Source: Gaiellasilicea sp035553355
GTDB lineage: Bacteria; Actinomycetota; Thermoleophilia; Gaiellales; Gaiellaceae
Reading direction: 5' to 3'
Assembly (NCBI GenBank): GCA_035553355.1
Contig: DATMJW010000124.1
Location: forward strand, 13,383 to 77,382
Length of the DNA: 64,000 bases
This document shows, piece after piece, positions 49,403 to 58,093 of the stretch (position 1 is the first letter of the stretch; each line of letters starts with the position of its first letter). Below the pieces are notes generated by a model. That model saw only the letters and a list, made by a program, of their open reading frames with translations. It made no database searches and was not told the DNA's origin. The translations under genes were made by a program, and so were the position numbers.

Positions 49403-51964
49403 CTACTCGTACTGCAACGCCTCGAGCGGGTTCAGCCGCGCGGCGCGGCGTGCCGGGAAGATCGCCGCGATGATCCCGACCACGATCGTCAACAACGCGA
49501 AGACGACGATCTGGACGATCGGGAGCGAGAAGTCGATGAACTCGACGCGCGCGACGAGCAGCGCGCCGAGGACGATCCCGAGCACGATGCCTAGCGCGCC
49601 GCCGATCAGCGCCGTGATCACGCTCTCGTGCCGGATCATCCGCCGCACCTGCCGCCGCGTCATCCCGATCGCGCGGAGCATGCCGAGCTCGCGCGTCCGC
49701 TCGAAGACCGTGAGCACGAGCGTGTTCACGATCCCGAAGAGGCTGACGACGACCGACAGCGCGAGCAGCACGTAGAGGATGTTGAGGACGGACGAGAGGC
49801 CGCTGATCTGGTTGTCCACGAACTCGTCGCGCGTCTGCGCCTTCGCGTTCGGGAACGCCTCGAGCGCCGCGGCGAGCGCGGCCGTGTTCTCGTCGGTCGC
49901 GCCACCCCGCGTCTCGATGAACGAGTAGAGGTTCCGAGGCGAGTCGTAGTTCGCGTCGAACGTGTCGGCGGAGAACGTCACGGGGCCGAACGGCGAGCCA
50001 CCCGTCGGGGGCTCGAAGATCGCGCGCACCTCGAGCTCGATCGTCTTCCCGGCCGGTGTCAGGAGCTCGATCGGCGAGCCGACGGCGAGACCGTGCTCCT
50101 CCGCGAAGCCGTCGTCGACGAACGCGCCACGCGGGCCGAGGTTCCCGAAGATCGCCTGCGACCCCTCGACCCACGTCAGCTCCATGACGCGGTCGATGTC
50201 GTCCGTGACGGCGGTGATGAACTCCGGCTCGCCGAAGACCTGCGCCTCGGCCGTGCGGACGCTGCCGACTGCCTCCACGCCCGGCACCTGCGCCGCCGCC
50301 TCGGCGGCCGCGACGGGGATCGGCGAGAAGTTGTTCTGCGCCGTGATCGCGTAATCGCCGCGAAAGAGCTCGTCCACCGACTCGGTGAAGGTCGACGTGA
50401 TCCCCTTCGCGAGCACCGCGACGAGAGTCACGAGCGCGAGGCCGATCATCAGCGCGGCGGCCGTCGACGCCGTCCGCTGCGGGTTCCGGCGGGCGTTGTC
50501 CCGCGCGAGGCGCCCGGCTGCACCGCCGATCCGGGTGGCCGGCCAGCCGACGGCGTACGCCACCGGCCGCACGATGCGCTGCGCGAAGAGGGCGACGCCG
50601 ACGAAGATCAGCAGCGCGCCGAGGCCCATCCACGCGAGAAGCTGCGTCGTGCCGAGGTCGTCGCCGAAGAGGCCGTAGGCGAGCGAGGCGAAGCCGAGCG
50701 CGATCGTGAGGACCGAGCCGACGGCGCGGAAGCGCGCGAAACGCGGTTCCGGGAGCGTCGCGCCCTCGCGCACCGCCGCGATCGGCGGCACGCGGGTCGC
50801 GCGGATCGCCGGCCGCAGGCTCGCGAGGAGCGTGACGACGATCCCGACGAGGAGCGAGACGACGACCGTCCGCGTCTCCAGCAGGAGCCCGCTGTTCGGG
50901 AGCGTGAAGCCGACGGCGTCGAAGATGCCGAAGAGGAGCTTCGCGAGGCCGAGCCCGGCGAAGAGGCCGACGACCGAGGCGAGGGTGCCGACGACGAGCG
51001 CCTCGAGCACGATCGAGCCGAGCACCTGCCGGCGGGAGCCACCGAGCGTGCGCACCGTCGCGAACTCGCGCGTCCGCTGCGCGATCGTGATCGCGAGCGA
51101 GTTCGCGATCACGAACGACCCGACGAAGAGTGCGATGCCCGCGAAGGCGAGCAGGAACCCGCGCAGGAAGGTGATGAACTCGTTCGTCTCGGTCGCGTCC
51201 TCCTGAGCCTGCTGCATGGCCGAGACGACGCGGGTGGTCTCGGGCAGCACCTCCTCGAGTTCTGCGATCAGCGCCTCGGGCTCGATGCCCGGTTCCGCCG
51301 CGACGGCGATCTCGTCGAGCTTGCCTTCCTTGTCGAAGAGGCGCTGCGCGGTCGGGAGGTCGAAGCCGGCGAGCGTCGCGCCGCCGATGCTGGCGCCGCT
51401 CGAGCCGAAGAGGACGATCCCGGAGATCGTGAGCTGCTCGACCGGCCCCTCGGCCTGGACGCCGATGCGGTCCCCGACCGCGTAGCCCTCGCTTTCGGCC
51501 GTCTTGCGGTCGATCACGACCTCGTCCGGCCCGGGCCACTCGCCCGAGACCAGCGTGAGCGGGTTGAACGGCGACTCGGCGTTCGCGATCGAGAAGCCGA
51601 AGTTCGGCGCGCCGCCGGAGACGATCGCCTCGCCCTCGCGGTCGATCAGCTGGGTCGTCTCGTGGTCGACGCTGCCTTCCGCCTGCGCGACGCCGTCCAC
51701 TGCGCGCACCCGCTCGAGCAGGGCCTCGTCGAACGGTGGCGCGCTCGCGCCGCTGCCCTCGGTGATGTCGAAGGCGGAGCGCCCGGTCACGATCGCCGTG
51801 GCGCCCTCGCGGACGTCCGTGAAGATCGAGTTGAAGGCCTCGTCGATCGAGTCCGTGAGGACGTACGTGCCGCTGACCATCGCGACGCCGAGGACGATCG
51901 CGATCGCCGTCAGCGCCGTCCGCAGCTTGCGCGCCAGGAGCCCCTTGAGCGCGAAGCGGATCAT
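49403..51964 (-). CDS. FtsX/MacB-type ABC transporter permease (two-domain)
   Basis: An 853-residue permease with two FtsX-like halves. One N-terminal helix precedes a large extracytoplasmic MacB-like domain (about 45-260), then three helices (AFAGIALFVGSFVIANSLAI and following), a middle helix pair, a second external domain and three final helices ending in FPARRAARLNPLEALQYE. ARTREFATVRTLGGSRRQV (RTREFATVRTLGG) and ERTRELGMLRAIGMTRRQVRR are the paired coupling loops. This architecture exports or extracts lipids, lipoproteins or peptides. The ATG overlaps the ATPase stop as ATGA. Confidence 0.92.
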   Translation of the reverse strand: MIRFALKGLLARKLRTALTAIAIVLGVAMVSGTYVLTDSIDEAFNSIFTDVREGATAIVTGRSAFDITEGSGASAPPFDEALLERVRAVDGVAQAEGSVDHETTQLIDREGEAIVSGGAPNFGFSIANAESPFNPLTLVSGEWPGPDEVVIDRKTAESEGYAVGDRIGVQAEGPVEQLTISGIVLFGSSGASIGGATLAGFDLPTAQRLFDKEGKLDEIAVAAEPGIEPEALIAELEEVLPETTRVVSAMQQAQEDATETNEFITFLRGFLLAFAGIALFVGSFVIANSLAITIAQRTREFATVRTLGGSRRQVLGSIVLEALVVGTLASVVGLFAGLGLAKLLFGIFDAVGFTLPNSGLLLETRTVVVSLLVGIVVTLLASLRPAIRATRVPPIAAVREGATLPEPRFARFRAVGSVLTIALGFASLAYGLFGDDLGTTQLLAWMGLGALLIFVGVALFAQRIVRPVAYAVGWPATRIGGAAGRLARDNARRNPQRTASTAAALMIGLALVTLVAVLAKGITSTFTESVDELFRGDYAITAQNNFSPIPVAAAEAAAQVPGVEAVGSVRTAEAQVFGEPEFITAVTDDIDRVMELTWVEGSQAIFGNLGPRGAFVDDGFAEEHGLAVGSPIELLTPAGKTIELEVRAIFEPPTGGSPFGPVTFSADTFDANYDSPRNLYSFIETRGGATDENTAALAAALEAFPNAKAQTRDEFVDNQISGLSSVLNILYVLLALSVVVSLFGIVNTLVLTVFERTRELGMLRAIGMTRRQVRRMIRHESVITALIGGALGIVLGIVLGALLVARVEFIDFSLPIVQIVVFALLTIVVGIIAAIFPARRAARLNPLEALQYE

Positions 51965-52707
51965 GCGTGGGTGAGCTCGCTGATCGCGGCCAGGATGTCG
52001 CCCTGGCTCGAGCGCGGCAGGTCCTTCACGATCAGGCCGTCGGCGAGGAAGAGGACGCGGTCCGCGATCGCGGCTGCGCGCGCGTCGTGCGTCACCATCA
52101 CCATCGTCTGCCCGTAGCTGTCGACGGAGTCGCGCATCAGCTCCAGGATCTCGGCGCTCGTCGTCGAGTCGAGGTTGCCGGTCGGCTCGTCGGCGAAGAG
52201 CACCGTCGGCTGCGACACGAGCGCGCGCGCGATCGCGACGCGCTGCTGCTGGCCGCCGGACAGCTCGGCCGGCCGGTGGTGCAGGCGGTCTGCGAGGCCG
52301 ACCTTCGCGACGAGGTCTGCGAAGAACGCCTTGTCCGGCTTCTCGCCCGCGATCGACAGCGGCAGCGTGACGTTCTCCTCGGCGGTGAGCATCGGCAGGA
52401 GGTTGAAGAACTGGAAGACGAAGCCGATGTGGCGGCGGCGCAGCTTCGTGAGGTCGCTGTCCTTGAGCGTTGTGATGTCCGTCCCGGCGATGCTGACGGA
52501 GCCGGAGGTCGGCTTGTCGAGGCCCGCCAGGATGTGCATCAGCGTCGACTTCCCGGAGCCCGAGGGCCCCATCACGGCCGTCAGCTTCCCGCGCTCGATC
52601 TCGAGCGAGACGCCGCGCAGCGCGTCGACTGCGGTGTCTCCCGCGCCGTAGCGGCGGGTGACGCTCTCTGCGACGACGACGGCGCCGCCCGTGTTGCCGT
52701 TCTGCAT
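51961..52707 (-). CDS. LolD/MacB-type ABC transporter ATPase
   Basis: A 248-residue ATPase with Walker A GPSGSGKSTLMHILAG, the family loop RRRHIGFVFQFFNLLPMLTAEENV (in parts), signature LSGGQQQRVAIARAL, Walker B VLFADEPTGNLDS and switch VMVTHDARAAA. Two starts compete. The ATG at 52707 has a strong AGGAGG. A GTG at 52728 sits 6 nt after a TACGGT box and would be leaderless, adding seven residues. I keep the ATG; both may be used. Confidence 0.94.
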   Translation of the reverse strand: MQNGNTGGAVVVAESVTRRYGAGDTAVDALRGVSLEIERGKLTAVMGPSGSGKSTLMHILAGLDKPTSGSVSIAGTDITTLKDSDLTKLRRRHIGFVFQFFNLLPMLTAEENVTLPLSIAGEKPDKAFFADLVAKVGLADRLHHRPAELSGGQQQRVAIARALVSQPTVLFADEPTGNLDSTTSAEILELMRDSVDSYGQTMVMVTHDARAAAIADRVLFLADGLIVKDLPRSSQGDILAAISELTHA

Positions 52708-52734
52708 CGGTCCTCCTTCGCGGGTCACGCGACG

Positions 52735-52740
52735 ACCGTA
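52735..52740 (-). promoter_or_regulatory. -10 box of the ABC exporter operon
   Basis: TACGGT on the minus strand, six bases before the alternative GTG start at 52728 and about 27 before the preferred ATG. Confidence 0.4.
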
Positions 52741-52761
52741 CCGGCGCGCGCGCGTCGGGCC

Positions 52762-52779
52762 GGTGCGGTTTCCCGCACC
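52762..52779 (-). terminator. Hairpin with GAAA tetraloop after the putrescine operon
   Basis: GGTGCGG and CCGCACC form a 7-bp stem; read in the minus-strand RNA the loop is GAAA, a stable tetraloop. It lies about 20 bases after the aminotransferase stop and 28 bases before the next promoter. Confidence 0.45.
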
Positions 52780-52797
52780 TTTCGTTCGTGTGGGCGG

Positions 52798-54183
52798 TTA
52801 GGCGAGGCCGACGCGGCGGCCGGCCTCCGCGAGGACGTCGCCGAGGGTGCCCGCGATCTCGTCGAACTCCGCCTGCCCCGCCACGAGCGGCGGCGAGATC
52901 TGCACCACCGGATCGCCGCGGTCGTCGGCACGGCAGATGAGGCCGCGCGAGAAGAGCTCGCCGGAGAGGAAGCCGCGCAGCAGGCTCTCCGACTCCTCGT
53001 CGGTGAACGTTTCCCGCGTCTCCTTGTCCTTCACGAGCTCGAGCGCGTAGAAGAACCCGGTGCCGCGGACGTCGCCGACGATCGGGAGGTCGAGCAGCTG
53101 CTCGAGCGTCGCACGGAAGCGGCCCTGGTTCTCCCACACGTGCTCGACGACGCGCTCGCGCTTCATGATCTCGATGTTCTTGAGCGCGATCGCCGCCATC
53201 ACCGGGTGGCCGCCGAAGGTGATCCCGTGCATGAAGGTCGAGCGGTCGGCGAGGAACGGCTCGATCACCCGTTCGTGCGCGATCACGGCACCGATCGCGG
53301 CGTAGGCGGACGAGAGGCCCTTCGCGCAGGTGACGAGGTCCGGGCGGATGTCGTACGTCTCGGAGCCGAACCACTTGCCGGTGCGCCCGAAGCCGGTGAT
53401 CACCTCGTCCGCGCAGAGGAGGATGCCGTAGCGGTCGCAGATCTCGCGGACCCCCTGGAAGTACCCGGCGGGCGGCGTGAACGAGCCGCCTGCGTTCTGG
53501 ACGGGCTCGAAGATCACCATCGCGACCGTGTGCGGCCCGGCCGCCTCGATCGTCGCCTCGAGGTCGTCGAGCAGGAACGCCGTGAACTCCGCCTCCGTCT
53601 CCCCCTGGGGCCGGTGGTAGCGGTTCGTGTTCCGCACGTGCAGGACGTCCGGGACGAGCGGCTCGAACGGGTTCTTGAGCGCGGCGATCCCGTTGATCGA
53701 GAGCGCGCCCATCGTCGTCCCGTGGTAGGCGGTGCGGCGGGCGATCGCCTTCCAGCGGCGCTCGCCGCGCGCCGCGTGGTACTGGCGCGCGAGCTTCCAC
53801 GCCGACTCGACGGCCTCGGAGCCGCCGGAGACGAAGAAGACACGGTTGAGGTCGCCCGGCGCGAGCGAAGCGACCTCCGCCGCCAGCTCGATCGCGCGGG
53901 GGTGGGCGTACGACCAGTTCGTGTAGAACGGCAGCTCCTTCATCTGCTCGTGCGCGGCGCGACCGATCTCGTCGCCGTACGAGTACCCGAGCTGCACCGC
54001 GAAGAGCCCCGCGAGCGCGTCGAGGTAGCGCTTGCCGTTCGCGTCCTCGAGGTAGCACCCCTCGCCGCGCACGATGATCGGCACGTCGACGTCGCGGTAG
54101 CCGCCCATCCGGGTGAAGTGCAGCCAGAGGTGGTCGCGGGCGAGCTGCTGGAGGTCGGGGGCGACGGGTGCGGTCGCGGTCAT
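52798..54183 (-). CDS. Class III aminotransferase (putrescine/omega-amino acid type)
   Basis: A 461-residue PLP enzyme. GGSEAVESAWKLARQYH, AYHGTTMGALSING, the PLP aspartate in ILLCADEVITGFGRTG and the PLP Lys288 in VTCAKGLSSAY are all present. The sequence resembles SpuC/YgjG-like polyamine or beta-alanine:pyruvate transaminases. With an aldehyde dehydrogenase and spermidine/putrescine transporter in the same operon, conversion of putrescine to 4-aminobutyraldehyde is the likely role. The ATG overlaps the potC stop as ATGA. Confidence 0.9.
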   Translation of the reverse strand: MTATAPVAPDLQQLARDHLWLHFTRMGGYRDVDVPIIVRGEGCYLEDANGKRYLDALAGLFAVQLGYSYGDEIGRAAHEQMKELPFYTNWSYAHPRAIELAAEVASLAPGDLNRVFFVSGGSEAVESAWKLARQYHAARGERRWKAIARRTAYHGTTMGALSINGIAALKNPFEPLVPDVLHVRNTNRYHRPQGETEAEFTAFLLDDLEATIEAAGPHTVAMVIFEPVQNAGGSFTPPAGYFQGVREICDRYGILLCADEVITGFGRTGKWFGSETYDIRPDLVTCAKGLSSAYAAIGAVIAHERVIEPFLADRSTFMHGITFGGHPVMAAIALKNIEIMKRERVVEHVWENQGRFRATLEQLLDLPIVGDVRGTGFFYALELVKDKETRETFTDEESESLLRGFLSGELFSRGLICRADDRGDPVVQISPPLVAGQAEFDEIAGTLGDVLAEAGRRVGLA

Positions 54184-54971
54184 GTGACTCCTTTCGCGCG
54201 GCGGTTCTGGAGGAGGACGCTCGCGAGCATCAGCCCGGCGGCGAGGACGAAGATGAGCGTCCCGAGGACGTTCACCTGCGGCGGCACGCCCACGCGGGCC
54301 GCGCCGTACACGTAGAGCGGGAACGTCACGGTCGCCCCCGCGTTGAAGACGGTGATCACGAAGTCGTCGACGGAGAGCGCGAACGCGAGCAGCGCGCCCG
54401 CGGCGACCCCGGGCGCGATCAGCGGCAGCGTGACGCGCGTGAACGTCGTCCACTCGTTCGCACCGAGGTCCATCGCCGCCTCCTCGAGATGACGGTCGAA
54501 GCCGACGAGCCGCGCCCGGACGGTCACGACGACGAACGAGATGTTGAACATGATGTGGGCGAGCACGATCGTGCCGAAGCCGGTCGAGACGCCGAGGTTC
54601 AGGAAGAGCGTCAGGAGCGACGCGCCGAGCACGACCTCGGGCGTCGTCATCGGGAGGAAGATGAAGAGGTTCGTCGCGCCGCGGCCGCGGAAGGCGTAGC
54701 GCACGAGCGCGAGCGCGATCAGGGTGCCGAGCACCGTCGCCGCGAGCGACGAGAGGAGCGCGATCTGGATCGAGTTCCGCATCGCCTCCGAGAGCCCCGG
54801 CACGGCGAAGGGATCGCGCCAGTTCTCGAGCGTGAACCCCTGCCACGTGTAGTTGAAGCGGCCGGCGGGGTCGTTGAACGAGAAGAGCACGACGACCGCG
54901 ATCGGCAGCAACAGGTACCCGAGAGCCGCGACGGCGAAGGCCGTGAGCGCGTGTCGGCGGACGAACGTCAC
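54180..54971 (-). CDS. potC: Spermidine/putrescine ABC transporter permease PotC
   Basis: A 263-residue permease with six hydrophobic helices and the coupling loop EEAAMDLGANEWTTFTRVTLPLIAPGV. VLFSFNDPAGRFNYTWQGFTLENW in parts matches the PotC N-terminal region. The GTG at 54971 follows potB by 10 bases. Confidence 0.93.
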   Translation of the reverse strand: MTFVRRHALTAFAVAALGYLLLPIAVVVLFSFNDPAGRFNYTWQGFTLENWRDPFAVPGLSEAMRNSIQIALLSSLAATVLGTLIALALVRYAFRGRGATNLFIFLPMTTPEVVLGASLLTLFLNLGVSTGFGTIVLAHIMFNISFVVVTVRARLVGFDRHLEEAAMDLGANEWTTFTRVTLPLIAPGVAAGALLAFALSVDDFVITVFNAGATVTFPLYVYGAARVGVPPQVNVLGTLIFVLAAGLMLASVLLQNRRAKGVT

Positions 54972-54981
54972 CCCGACCGCC

Positions 54982-55839
54982 TCACCGCGCGAGCCGCTCC
55001 GTCCCGAGCGCGCGGCTGTACGCGAGGACGGCGACCAGGATCGCCGCCATCAGCACGAACGAAAGCGCCGCCGCCTGGCCGTAGTCGGTGATCACGAGGA
55101 ACTTCGACTGGATCACGTTCCCGATCATCGACTGCCTCGGCGTCCCGAGGAGCTCGGCGTTGATGAAGTCGCCGGCGGCAGGGATGAACGTGAGCAGCGT
55201 CCCCGCGAAGACGCCCGGGAGCGAGAGCGGCAGCGTCACGCGCAGGAACGCCTGCAGCTTGCTCGAGTAGAGGTCCTCCGCCGCCTCGATCAGCCGCCCG
55301 TCGATCTGCTCGAGGCTCGCGTAGAGCGGCAGCGCCATGAACGGGAGGAAGTTGTAGGTGATCCCTGCGACGACGGCGGTCGAGGTCGCGAGCAGCCGCC
55401 CTCCCTCCTCGACGAGCCCGACCGCCGTCAGCGCCGAGAGGACGGGGCCCTCGTCGGCGAGGATCGTCTGCCACGCGAGCGTCCTGATCAGGTACGTGAC
55501 GAAGAACGGCGCGATCACGAGCAGCAGGAGCAGGCTCCGCCACCGGCCGCCGCGGAACGCGATCCAGTAGGCGAGCGGGTAGCTGATCGCGAGGGCGAGC
55601 AGCGTCGCGATCCCCGCGTAGACGAGTGAGCGCACGAACTGCTCGTGGTAGGTCGAGATCGCGTCCGTGTAGTTCGACCACGCCCACGCGAACGTGTAGC
55701 CGACGTCGAGGGAGCCCTCCTGCAGCGACGTGTTCGCCAGGTAGTAGATCGGGACGACGAAGAACACGCCGAGGAACGCGAGCCCGGGCGCGAGCAGCAC
55801 GTAGGGGACGGCGCCCCGGTGACGGTGCAGGAACGACAC
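54982..55839 (-). CDS. potB: Spermidine/putrescine ABC transporter permease PotB
   Basis: A 285-residue permease with six helices; YVLLAPGLAFLGVFFVVPIYYL is the first, and EAAEDLYSSKLQAFLRVTLPLSLPGV the coupling loop. The GTG at 55839 uses the last G of the binding-protein TAG stop. Confidence 0.93.
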   Translation of the reverse strand: MSFLHRHRGAVPYVLLAPGLAFLGVFFVVPIYYLANTSLQEGSLDVGYTFAWAWSNYTDAISTYHEQFVRSLVYAGIATLLALAISYPLAYWIAFRGGRWRSLLLLLVIAPFFVTYLIRTLAWQTILADEGPVLSALTAVGLVEEGGRLLATSTAVVAGITYNFLPFMALPLYASLEQIDGRLIEAAEDLYSSKLQAFLRVTLPLSLPGVFAGTLLTFIPAAGDFINAELLGTPRQSMIGNVIQSKFLVITDYGQAAALSFVLMAAILVAVLAYSRALGTERLAR

Positions 55840-57011
55840 TACGCCCCGACGACGGCCTGGAACTTCTGCTTGTACTCGTCGTTGTCGGCCGCCTCGGCGT
55901 CGAAGATCGCGACCTGCGACAGCGTCTCGTCGTCCGGGAAGATGAGGGGGTTGTCCGCGAGCGACGCGTCGATGTCGCGGATCGCCTCCTGCGCGCCCTC
56001 CACCGGGCAGATGTAGTTGACGTACGCCTCGATCTGCGCCGCGACCTTCGGGTCGTAGACGTAGTTCACGAACGTCGAGGCGGTGAAGACGTGGCCGCCC
56101 TTCGGGATCAGCATGTTGTCCGTCCAGATCATCCCGCCCTCCTCCGGGATCACGAAGCGGAGGTTCGGGTTCTCGAGCTGGAGCTGGACGAGGTCTCCCG
56201 ACCAGGCGGTGCACGCCCACACGTCGCCGCGTGCGAGCATCGGCGCGTAGTCGTTGCCGGTGAACTGGCGGATCTGGCCGCTGTCGACGGCCTTCTGGAG
56301 CCGGCCGATCGCCTTGTCGAACGCGGCGGCGTCGACCTTCGTCGCGTCCGCGCCGTCGAGCTGGAGCAGGAGCCCGATCGTGTCGGGCATCTCGGTGAGG
56401 AACGTCACCTTCCCCTTCAGCTTCGGGTCCTCGAGGAGCTGCTGGACCGACGTGATCTCGCCGCCGACCCGCTCCGGGTCGTAGCCGATCCCGGTGAGGC
56501 CGGACTGCCACGGCATCGAGAAGTCGCGGTTCGGGTCCCAGCCAGGGCTCTGCAGCGCGTCGACGAGGTTCTTCGCGTTCGGGATCGCGCTCTTGTCGAG
56601 CTTGTCGACGTAGCCGAGCCGCACCATCCGCGCCGCCACCCAGTCGGTGAGGACGGTGAGGTCGCGGCCGATCGGCTTGCCGGCGCGCAGCGCGGCCTGG
56701 TTCTTGCCGAACCACTCGTCGTTGTCGTTGACGTCCTCGATGTACTCGACGTCGACGCCCGTCTGCTTCGTGAACTGCTCGAGCGTCGGCCGCTTCTTGG
56801 TCTTCTCGTCGATGTCGATGTAGAGCGTCCAGTTCGAGATCGTCAGCTTGTCCGCGAGCTCGCGCGCGCCTCCGGCGGCCGTCGTTGCCGCGGTGGTCGC
56901 GGATCCCTCGATGCCGCCCCCACCGCACGCGGCGAGGAAGCCGGGCAGCGTGAGCGCTGCTCCGCCGAGCGCGGCGCGCTCGAGCAGCTGACGACGGGTG
57001 AGGTCGGTCAT
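55839..57011 (-). CDS. potD: Polyamine-type ABC transporter binding protein (Tat lipoprotein)
   Basis: A 390-residue PotD/PotF-type receptor. The N-terminus MTDLTRRQLLERAALGG is a twin-arginine signal, followed by a lipobox LAAC with Cys35. So the protein is exported folded and lipid-anchored. LTISNWTLYIDIDEKT, QAALRAGKPIGRDLTVLTDW and NDYAPMLARGDVWACTAWSGD (in parts) match polyamine receptors. The ATG overlaps potA as ATGA. Confidence 0.9.
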   Translation of the reverse strand: MTDLTRRQLLERAALGGAALTLPGFLAACGGGGIEGSATTAATTAAGGARELADKLTISNWTLYIDIDEKTKKRPTLEQFTKQTGVDVEYIEDVNDNDEWFGKNQAALRAGKPIGRDLTVLTDWVAARMVRLGYVDKLDKSAIPNAKNLVDALQSPGWDPNRDFSMPWQSGLTGIGYDPERVGGEITSVQQLLEDPKLKGKVTFLTEMPDTIGLLLQLDGADATKVDAAAFDKAIGRLQKAVDSGQIRQFTGNDYAPMLARGDVWACTAWSGDLVQLQLENPNLRFVIPEEGGMIWTDNMLIPKGGHVFTASTFVNYVYDPKVAAQIEAYVNYICPVEGAQEAIRDIDASLADNPLIFPDDETLSQVAIFDAEAADNDEYKQKFQAVVGA

Positions 57012-58093
57012 GACGGTTCCTCCTGTGGCGGTTCGGTGACGAAGGTGGACTGCGGCGACCAGCTGAGGTGCAGCACGGTGCCCGGTGCGGGGGGCGCCGC
57101 GGCGTTCGCGTTCTGGACGTAGACGGTGACGTCGCCCGCGCCCGTCTCGACGACGAGCTGTGTCGCGACGCCGACGTAGGCGGCGTCGCGGACCGTGCCG
57201 GCGAGCGTGTTCTCGTTCTCGGCGGGCGGCCCGACGCGGATCTTCTCGGGGCGGATGCCGACGGCGACGTCCGCGCGGCCGTTCAGGAGCCCCGGCGCCA
57301 CGCGCACCTCGTCCCCTGCGTCGAGACGGACGCGGTCGGGGCCGACGACGCGGCCCCGGAGGAGGTTCGAGACGCCGAGGAAGCCGGCGACGAAGGACGT
57401 CGCGGGCCGCTCGTAGAGCTCGGTCGGCGCGCCGAGCTGCTCGACCTTGCCGCGGTTCATCACCGCGATCCGGTCGGCCATCGTCATCGCCTCCTCCTGG
57501 TCGTGTGTGACGTGGACGAACGTGATGCCGACGTCGCGCTGGATCCGCTTCAGCTCGAGCTGCAGCTGCTTGCGCAGCTTCAGGTCGAGCGCGCCGAGCG
57601 GCTCGTCGAGGAGGAGCACGCGCGGCTGGTTCACGAGCGCGCGCGCGAGCGCGACCCGCTGCTGCTGGCCGCCCGAGAGCTGGCGGGGCTTCCGGTGCGC
57701 GAGCGCCGTCACGTCCACGAGCTCCATCGCCTCGCCGACGCGACGCCGCAGCTCCGCGCGGTCGACCTTTCTGCGCCGCAGCCCGAACGCGACGTTCTCC
57801 CAGACCGAGAGGTGCGGGAAGAGCGCGTAACTCTGGAAGACCGTGTTCACGTCGCGCCGGTGCGGCGGCAGCCCCACCACATCCTGGTCGCCGAGCAGGA
57901 TCCGGCCCTCCGTCGGCTCCTCGAAGCCGCCGATCATCCGCAGCGTCGTCGTCTTCCCGCACCCCGACGGCCCGAGCAGCGCGAAGAACGACCCGGACGG
58001 GACCTCGAGCGAGATCCCGTCCACTGCGGCCACGTCGTCGAAGCGCTTGACGACGTTCTCGAGCCGGACGTCTGCGGGCTGCGCTCCCTGCAC
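57008..58093 (-). CDS. potA: Spermidine/putrescine ABC transporter ATPase PotA
   Basis: A 361-residue ATPase with Walker A GPSGCGKTTTLRMIGGFE, VFQSYALFPHLSVWENVAFGL, signature LSGGQQQRVALARAL, Walker B VLLLDEPLGALD and a C-terminal TOBE domain (from about 285, NENTLAGTVRDAAYVG). The GTG at 58093 uses the last G of the aldehyde dehydrogenase TAG. Confidence 0.94.
   Translation of the reverse strand: MQGAQPADVRLENVVKRFDDVAAVDGISLEVPSGSFFALLGPSGCGKTTTLRMIGGFEEPTEGRILLGDQDVVGLPPHRRDVNTVFQSYALFPHLSVWENVAFGLRRRKVDRAELRRRVGEAMELVDVTALAHRKPRQLSGGQQQRVALARALVNQPRVLLLDEPLGALDLKLRKQLQLELKRIQRDVGITFVHVTHDQEEAMTMADRIAVMNRGKVEQLGAPTELYERPATSFVAGFLGVSNLLRGRVVGPDRVRLDAGDEVRVAPGLLNGRADVAVGIRPEKIRVGPPAENENTLAGTVRDAAYVGVATQLVVETGAGDVTVYVQNANAAAPPAPGTVLHLSWSPQSTFVTEPPQEEPS

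Noticed and set aside
51965..54058. Upstream extension of the FtsX-type permease frame across the ATPase and aminotransferase
   Set aside because: Same effect: the real permease starts at the ATG that overlaps the ATPase stop as ATGA.
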